This document shows, one piece after another, positions 7,583-11,171 of a DNA stretch of 11,171 nt. Under the pieces are notes generated by a model. The model searched no databases and was not told where the DNA came from. It saw nothing but the letters and a program-made list of their open reading frames with translations. Every line of letters begins with the position of its first letter. The first letter of the stretch is position 1. The translations under genes were made by a program, and so were the position numbers. Source of the stretch: CAZKTS01 sp964555735 (GTDB lineage: Bacteria; Actinomycetota; Acidimicrobiia; IMCC26256; PALSA-555); contig CAZKTS010000143.1 of the NCBI GenBank assembly GCA_964555735.1, forward strand, positions 1-11,171, written 5' to 3'.

Positions 7583-8694
7583 CGCGCCCGGACGAGGTCG
7601 CCGCACCGGTCACCGACGCCCCCGACCACGCACGGAACCGCCGACGAACGGTCCGGGCGCTCGCGCTCGCGATCGGCGTGGTGCTGCTCGTGCTGCTCGC
7701 CGCCGCGCTCGCCGCGATCCGCTCCTCCGAGGCGGGCAACGGCTTCCTCGGGTACTTCTGCCTCGCGCTGCCGTTGGGCATCGCTGCGCTGGTGTACGGA
7801 CGTCGCGCGGAGGCGGCGGTCGTCGACATCGACGGCCCGATCGCCGACGAAGAGCGCGCCCGCACGGCGCGGCGGGTCTCGGTGGTGGCGATCGCGCTCT
7901 CGATCCTGCTCGTCATCGGGCTCGCGACCTGGGCCTCGCTCGAGGGCCTGACCGACGTCGGCAACACGTTCTTCTCCGCGGAGCACCTCGAAGCGTCGTT
8001 CCCGGAGGTCGTCGAGGGATTCAAGCTCAACGTCGCGGTCTTCCTGATCGCGGAGGTCTTCGTCCTCATCTGGGGGCTCGTCGTCGCGATCGTCCGGCAG
8101 CTTCCCGGCCGGGCCGCCGCTCCGTTGCGGTGGCTGTCGGTTGTGTACGTGGACGTGTTCCGGGGACTTCCGGCGATCGTGACGATCTACCTCGTCGTGT
8201 TCGGCCTGCCATTGACGCAGCTCCCGATCATCAAGGAGACCGAGGACATCGACTTCACCATCCTCGGGATCCAGTTCGACCAGGTCGTCGTGTTGGGCAT
8301 CTTCGCCCTCGTGCTCGTGTACGGCGCCTACGTCGCGGAGGTGTACCGCGCCGGCATCGACAGCGTGCACTGGAGCCAGCGCGCGGCGGCTCGTGGCTTG
8401 GGACTCTCACAAGGACAGTCGCTGCGCTACGTCGTCGTGCCGCAGGCCGTCCGTCGCGTGATCCCGCCGCTCATGAACGACTTCATCGGCCTCCAGAAGG
8501 ACACGTCGCTCCTGAACATCGTGGGAGTGCTCGAGGCGTTCAACCTCGCCCGGATCTACTCGGGCAACCACTTCAACCTGTCGGCCGTCACGGGGGTCGG
8601 CATCTGCTTCCTGGTCATCACGATCCCGATGACGCGGGTCGCCGACTACCTGGTCAAGCGCGACCAGGAGCGCACCCAAGGGGGTGGAGGATGA
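7564..8694 (+). CDS. Amino acid ABC transporter permease (His/Glu/Gln/opine family) with extra N-terminal segment
   Basis: A 376-residue inner-membrane subunit that forms the translocation path for the amino acid importer. The conserved permease part begins at about residue 150 ('VVEGFKLNVAVFLIAEVFVLIWG'), passes through 'YVDVFRGLPAIVTIYLVVFG', and contains the EAA loop that docks the ATPase: 'RAAARGLGLSQGQSLRYVVV' (273-292) followed by 'PQA'. About 145 residues precede it, with hydrophobic segments at about 32-52, 62-78 and 104-125. Typical members of this family are 220-260 residues, so this is an extended form. The ATG is the only reasonable start before the first hydrophobic segment; it lies in the loop of a hairpin. 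The end overlaps the ATPase gene as ATGA. Five or six segments in the C-terminal part are consistent with a homodimeric channel. Confidence 0.9.
   Translation: MSAGPLARPDEVAAPVTDAPDHARNRRRTVRALALAIGVVLLVLLAAALAAIRSSEAGNGFLGYFCLALPLGIAALVYGRRAEAAVVDIDGPIADEERARTARRVSVVAIALSILLVIGLATWASLEGLTDVGNTFFSAEHLEASFPEVVEGFKLNVAVFLIAEVFVLIWGLVVAIVRQLPGRAAAPLRWLSVVYVDVFRGLPAIVTIYLVVFGLPLTQLPIIKETEDIDFTILGIQFDQVVVLGIFALVLVYGAYVAEVYRAGIDSVHWSQRAAARGLGLSQGQSLRYVVVPQAVRRVIPPLMNDFIGLQKDTSLLNIVGVLEAFNLARIYSGNHFNLSAVTGVGICFLVITIPMTRVADYLVKRDQERTQGGGG
8678..8684 (+). promoter_or_regulatory. Ribosome binding site for the ABC ATPase
   Basis: AAGGGGG six bases before ATG 8691, inside the 3' end of the permease gene. 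A second purine run, ggagg, abuts the ATG directly and is too close to act alone. It supports ATG 8691 as the start within the ATGA overlap. Confidence 0.55.
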
Positions 8695-9455
8695 CGCCGT
8701 CGGACCCGACCGCAGCCTTCGTCGATGTGCGCGGTGTCACCAAGCGCTTCGGCTTCAACACCGTCCTCGACGGCATCGACCTCGGCGTCGAGGAGCACGA
8801 GGTCGTGTGCCTCATCGGCGCGTCGGGCTCCGGGAAGTCGACGTTGCTGCGCTGCATCAACGGGCTCGAGCCGCTCAACGGCGGCAGCATCACCGTCGAC
8901 GGCCGCAAGGTCATCCAGGACGACATCAAGCTCAACCGGCTCCGGCGCGACGTCGGCATCGTCTTCCAGGCGTTCAACCTGTTCCCGCACATGACCGTGC
9001 TCGACAACGTGACGCTCGCGCCCCGCAAGGTGCTGCACCTGTCGAAGGCCGAGGCGGAGGCCCGTGCCCATCCGCTGCTCGAGCGGATCGGCATGACCGA
9101 CAAGGCCGAGGAGTACCCGGACCGCCTGTCGGGCGGTCAGCAGCAGCGAGTGGCGATTGTGCGCGCGCTCGCGATGCAGCCGAAGCTGATGCTCCTCGAC
9201 GAGATCACCAGCGCGCTCGACCCGGAGCTGGTGAACGAGGTGCTGGCGATGATGCGCGAGCTCGCTGACGCGGGCATGACGATGATCGTCGCGACGCACG
9301 AGATGGGCTTCGCGCGCGACGTCGCCAACAAGGTCTGCTACCTCCACAAGGGTCAGATCATCGAGGAGGGCCCGCCCGAGCAGATCTTCACCGCCCCGGT
9401 GAACGTGCGGACCTCGGAGTTCCTGCGCAGGACCCTCGACGCGGGGCGGATGTGA
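8691..9455 (+). CDS. Polar amino acid ABC transporter ATP-binding protein
   Basis: A 254-residue cytosolic ATPase that powers the importer, at the usual length for GlnQ/HisP-type subunits. All nucleotide-binding elements are present in order: Walker A 'GASGSGKST' (43-51), Q-loop 'VFQAFNLFPHMTVLDN' with Gln93, signature 'LSGGQQQR' (146-153), Walker B 'LMLLDE' (166-171), D-loop 'SALDPE', and the switch His203 in 'ATHEMGFA'. The residue after the catalytic Glu is Ile (DEITSALD) instead of the common Pro, which also occurs in intact family members. The C-terminal 'GPPEQIFTAP' to 'FLRRTL' is typical of the amino acid subfamily. It overlaps the permease by ATGA and the Rieske gene by four bases (ATGTGA), so transporter and oxygenase are one translational unit. 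Confidence 0.95.
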   Translation: MTPSDPTAAFVDVRGVTKRFGFNTVLDGIDLGVEEHEVVCLIGASGSGKSTLLRCINGLEPLNGGSITVDGRKVIQDDIKLNRLRRDVGIVFQAFNLFPHMTVLDNVTLAPRKVLHLSKAEAEARAHPLLERIGMTDKAEEYPDRLSGGQQQRVAIVRALAMQPKLMLLDEITSALDPELVNEVLAMMRELADAGMTMIVATHEMGFARDVANKVCYLHKGQIIEEGPPEQIFTAPVNVRTSEFLRRTLDAGRM

Positions 9456-10570
9456 GCGCAGCGACGGCGGTCCCGCTGCCGCGCGACGCGGTCGAGGCCG
9501 CCCGGCGCCCGCTCGGCGAGGCGACGATGCTGCCCGTCGCCGCGTACACCGATCCTGCGGTGCTGGCGTGGGAGCGGTCGCACCTCTTCGAGCGCCGATG
9601 GGTCTGTGTGGGCCGGGCTGCCCAAGTCGCCGACGCGGGCGCGCAGCTCGCCGAGCAGGGCGTGCTCGTGGTGCGGGGCGACGACGGCGTCCTGCGGGCG
9701 TTCGCCAACGTGTGCAGCCATCGGGGCCACGAGCTGCTGGCCTCGGGCGAGTCGGCGTGCCGGCCGTCGGTCCGGTGCCCGTACCACGGGTGGACGTACG
9801 ACCTGCAGGGCGCGGTGCGCCATGCCCCGGGCGGGGTGGGGCCGACGGAGCCGTGGACGCTCGCGTCCGTCCCGCTCGTCGAGTGGTTGGGCTGGGCGTT
9901 CGTGAATGCGAGCGGCACGGCGGGCGCGATCGACCGCACCCTCGCGGGGCTCGACGCCATCCTCGGCCCGTACCGACCGGCCGACCTGGTCGGGGTCGCG
10001 CGCCACGAGTACGAGGTGCGTGCGAACTGGAAGGTGATCCACGAGAACTACCAGGAGTGCCTGCACTGCCCGCACATCCATCCCGAGCTGTGTCGCGTGA
10101 GCCCGCCCGAGAGCGGTGACAACGTCGAGCCGGGCCCGGCGTGGGTGGGCGGTTGGATGGACCTCCGCGACGACGCCGCGACGATGTCGATGACCGGCGC
10201 GCTGGCGGGCGTGCCGCTGCCCGGGCTCGACGACGAGGCGCGCCGTCGGGTCGCGTACTTCGCGCTGCTGCCCAGCCTGCTCGTGAGCGCGCACCCCGAC
10301 TACGTGCTCACCCATCGCCTCACGCCGATCGCGCCGGATCGCACGCACGTCGTGTGCGAGTGGCTCGCCGATCCCTCGGTCGAGTCCCTCGACGACGCGG
10401 TCGAGCTGTGGGACATCACCAACCGCCAGGACTGGAGCGCGTGCGAGTCGGTCCAGCGCGGGCTGGCATCGCCGGGCGCCCGTCCCGGTCCGATCACCGC
10501 CCGCGAGGATGCCGTCCACCACCTCGTGCGCACCATCGCCGACGCCTACCTGGGAGAGGGATCCGAGTGA
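9452..10570 (+). CDS. Rieske [2Fe-2S] non-heme iron oxygenase, alpha subunit, carnitine/betaine-oxygenase-like
   Basis: A 372-residue soluble oxygenase that should use electrons from a reductase and O2 to hydroxylate or N-demethylate a substrate. The Rieske cluster ligands are Cys88/His90 in 'CSHRGHELL' and Cys109/His112 in 'CPYHGWTYDLQG'. The mononuclear iron ligands are His205 and His210 in 'NYQECLHCPHIHPEL' and probably Asp327 in 'NRQDWSACESVQRG'. The residue that relays electrons between subunits is usually Asp; here it is Glu202, as reported for carnitine monooxygenase CntA. 'QDW..CE..Q.G' followed by 'PGP' is also reminiscent of glycine-betaine and stachydrine demethylases. It starts at GTG 9452 inside the ATPase stop region and ends overlapping the next GTG. 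No reductase is visible in the window. A quaternary or methylated amine substrate is plausible but not shown. Confidence 0.92.
   Translation: MSAATAVPLPRDAVEAARRPLGEATMLPVAAYTDPAVLAWERSHLFERRWVCVGRAAQVADAGAQLAEQGVLVVRGDDGVLRAFANVCSHRGHELLASGESACRPSVRCPYHGWTYDLQGAVRHAPGGVGPTEPWTLASVPLVEWLGWAFVNASGTAGAIDRTLAGLDAILGPYRPADLVGVARHEYEVRANWKVIHENYQECLHCPHIHPELCRVSPPESGDNVEPGPAWVGGWMDLRDDAATMSMTGALAGVPLPGLDDEARRRVAYFALLPSLLVSAHPDYVLTHRLTPIAPDRTHVVCEWLADPSVESLDDAVELWDITNRQDWSACESVQRGLASPGARPGPITAREDAVHHLVRTIADAYLGEGSE
10552..10560 (+). promoter_or_regulatory. Ribosome binding site for the second FAD oxidoreductase
   Basis: GGGAGAGGG six bases before GTG 10567, within the end of the Rieske gene. It supports the GTG over an internal in-frame ATG at 10588, which lacks such a site. 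Confidence 0.6.
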
Positions 10571-11171
10571 CGAGCACCTTCGACGCGATGGGGAGGGTGG
10601 GGTTGCCCGCGCCGATCGGTGAGCTCGCGGCGCGCGACTGGGACGTCGTCGTCGTGGGCGGCGGTCACAACGGGCTCACCGCGGCCGCCTACCTCGCCCG
10701 AGCCGGGAAGTCGGTGCTCGTGCTCGAACGGCGCGAGCAGCTGGGCGGCGCGTGCACCCTCGAGCAGCCCTTCGAGGACGACCGCTATGTGATGAGCCCG
10801 TGCGCGTACCTCGTGGGCCTCCTCCACCCGGCGATCATCGAGGACCTCGACCTGGTGCGGCACGGCTACCGCACGTTCGTCGTCGACCCCACGCAGTGGA
10901 CGCCGTTCGAGGACGGCACCTCCCTCTTCCAGTGGCACGACGAAGCCCGCACCGCGGCGGCGGTCGAGGCGATCTCGCCTGCCGATGTCGACGGCTTCCT
11001 CGCCTACGAAGCGCTCTTCGATCGCATCCGCGACACCCTCCGACGCGGCCCGGCCGGCGACGTGTGGGTCGGTCCCGCACCCGAGCGCGCCGCGCTCGAG
11101 GAGCTGTTCGCCGACGACCCCGAGGCTCGCGAGGTGGTCCTCGACGCGTCGATCGCCGACGTCGTCGAGCG
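10567..11171 (+). CDS. FAD-dependent oxidoreductase, phytoene-desaturase-like (partial, cut by right edge)
   Basis: The first 201 codons of a flavoprotein paralogous in architecture to the one at 3598-5163. After about 25 leading residues comes the dinucleotide-binding fold 'DVVVVGGGHNGLTAAAYLAR' (Gly31, Gly33, Gly36), then 'VLVLERREQLGGA' with the ribose-binding Glu, and the family-typical 'SPCAYLVGLLHPAIIEDL'. The GTG start shares bases with the Rieske stop (GTGA), so it is cotranslated with the oxygenase. No stop occurs before the window ends; such proteins are usually about 500-550 residues, so over half is missing. Its place directly after a Rieske oxygenase suggests action on the same substrate or its product. 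It does not resemble the FNR-type reductase a Rieske enzyme needs, so it is unlikely to be the electron-transfer partner. Confidence 0.88.
   Translation, partial: MTSTFDAMGRVGLPAPIGELAARDWDVVVVGGGHNGLTAAAYLARAGKSVLVLERREQLGGACTLEQPFEDDRYVMSPCAYLVGLLHPAIIEDLDLVRHGYRTFVVDPTQWTPFEDGTSLFQWHDEARTAAAVEAISPADVDGFLAYEALFDRIRDTLRRGPAGDVWVGPAPERAALEELFADDPEAREVVLDASIADVVE

Noticed and set aside
6718..8370. Minus-strand open frame of 550 codons opposite the binding protein and permease
   Set aside because: It spans two real genes and their junction; composition (Asp, Glu, Arg, His repeats) is that of an antisense shadow.
9353..10522. Minus-strand open frame of 389 codons opposite the Rieske gene
   Set aside because: No motif, Arg/Ala/His-rich shadow of an enzyme whose metal ligands are all visible on the plus strand.

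Overview
This is a very GC-rich (about 70% by eye), gene-dense stretch of bacterial chromosome. Codon choice, frequent GTG starts, four-base gene overlaps and a DUF3499 protein (a family I know only from Actinomycetota) point to an actinobacterium, perhaps an environmental Acidimicrobiia-like lineage; that placement is inference. I see no tRNA, rRNA, CRISPR array, insertion sequence or phage gene.

The window is split into two arms that diverge from a 97-bp gap at 6648-6744. The left arm (minus strand, read right to left) holds a CoA-acylating MmsA-type aldehyde dehydrogenase, a phytoene-desaturase-family FAD oxidoreductase overlapping it by four bases, a DUF3499 protein, a membrane-anchored lytic transglycosylase overlapping that by four bases, an amidase-signature hydrolase resembling 6-aminohexanoate-cyclic-dimer hydrolase, and a multi-PAS sensor cut by the left edge. 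The right arm (plus strand) holds a polar amino acid ABC transporter (binding protein, permease, ATPase), a Rieske non-heme iron oxygenase, and a second phytoene-desaturase-family FAD oxidoreductase cut by the right edge. ATGA or GTGA overlaps link every gene from the permease onward.

The two arms around the gap look like one catabolic island. A family-3 binding protein with the residues that usually hold an alpha-amino acid would import a substrate. A Rieske enzyme with carnitine/betaine-oxygenase-like active-site motifs, two FAD oxidoreductases and an aldehyde dehydrogenase that makes acyl-CoA would then oxidise it. The substrate is not identifiable from sequence, and neither a Rieske reductase nor a regulator lies in the window. 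The cell-wall gene, DUF3499, the amidase and the PAS sensor are probably separate functions downstream on the minus strand.

The most distinctive non-coding structure is a perfect 13-bp inverted repeat at 7551-7582 whose six-base loop contains the permease start codon and whose left arm contains its likely ribosome binding site. It separates the binding-protein gene from the rest of the operon.
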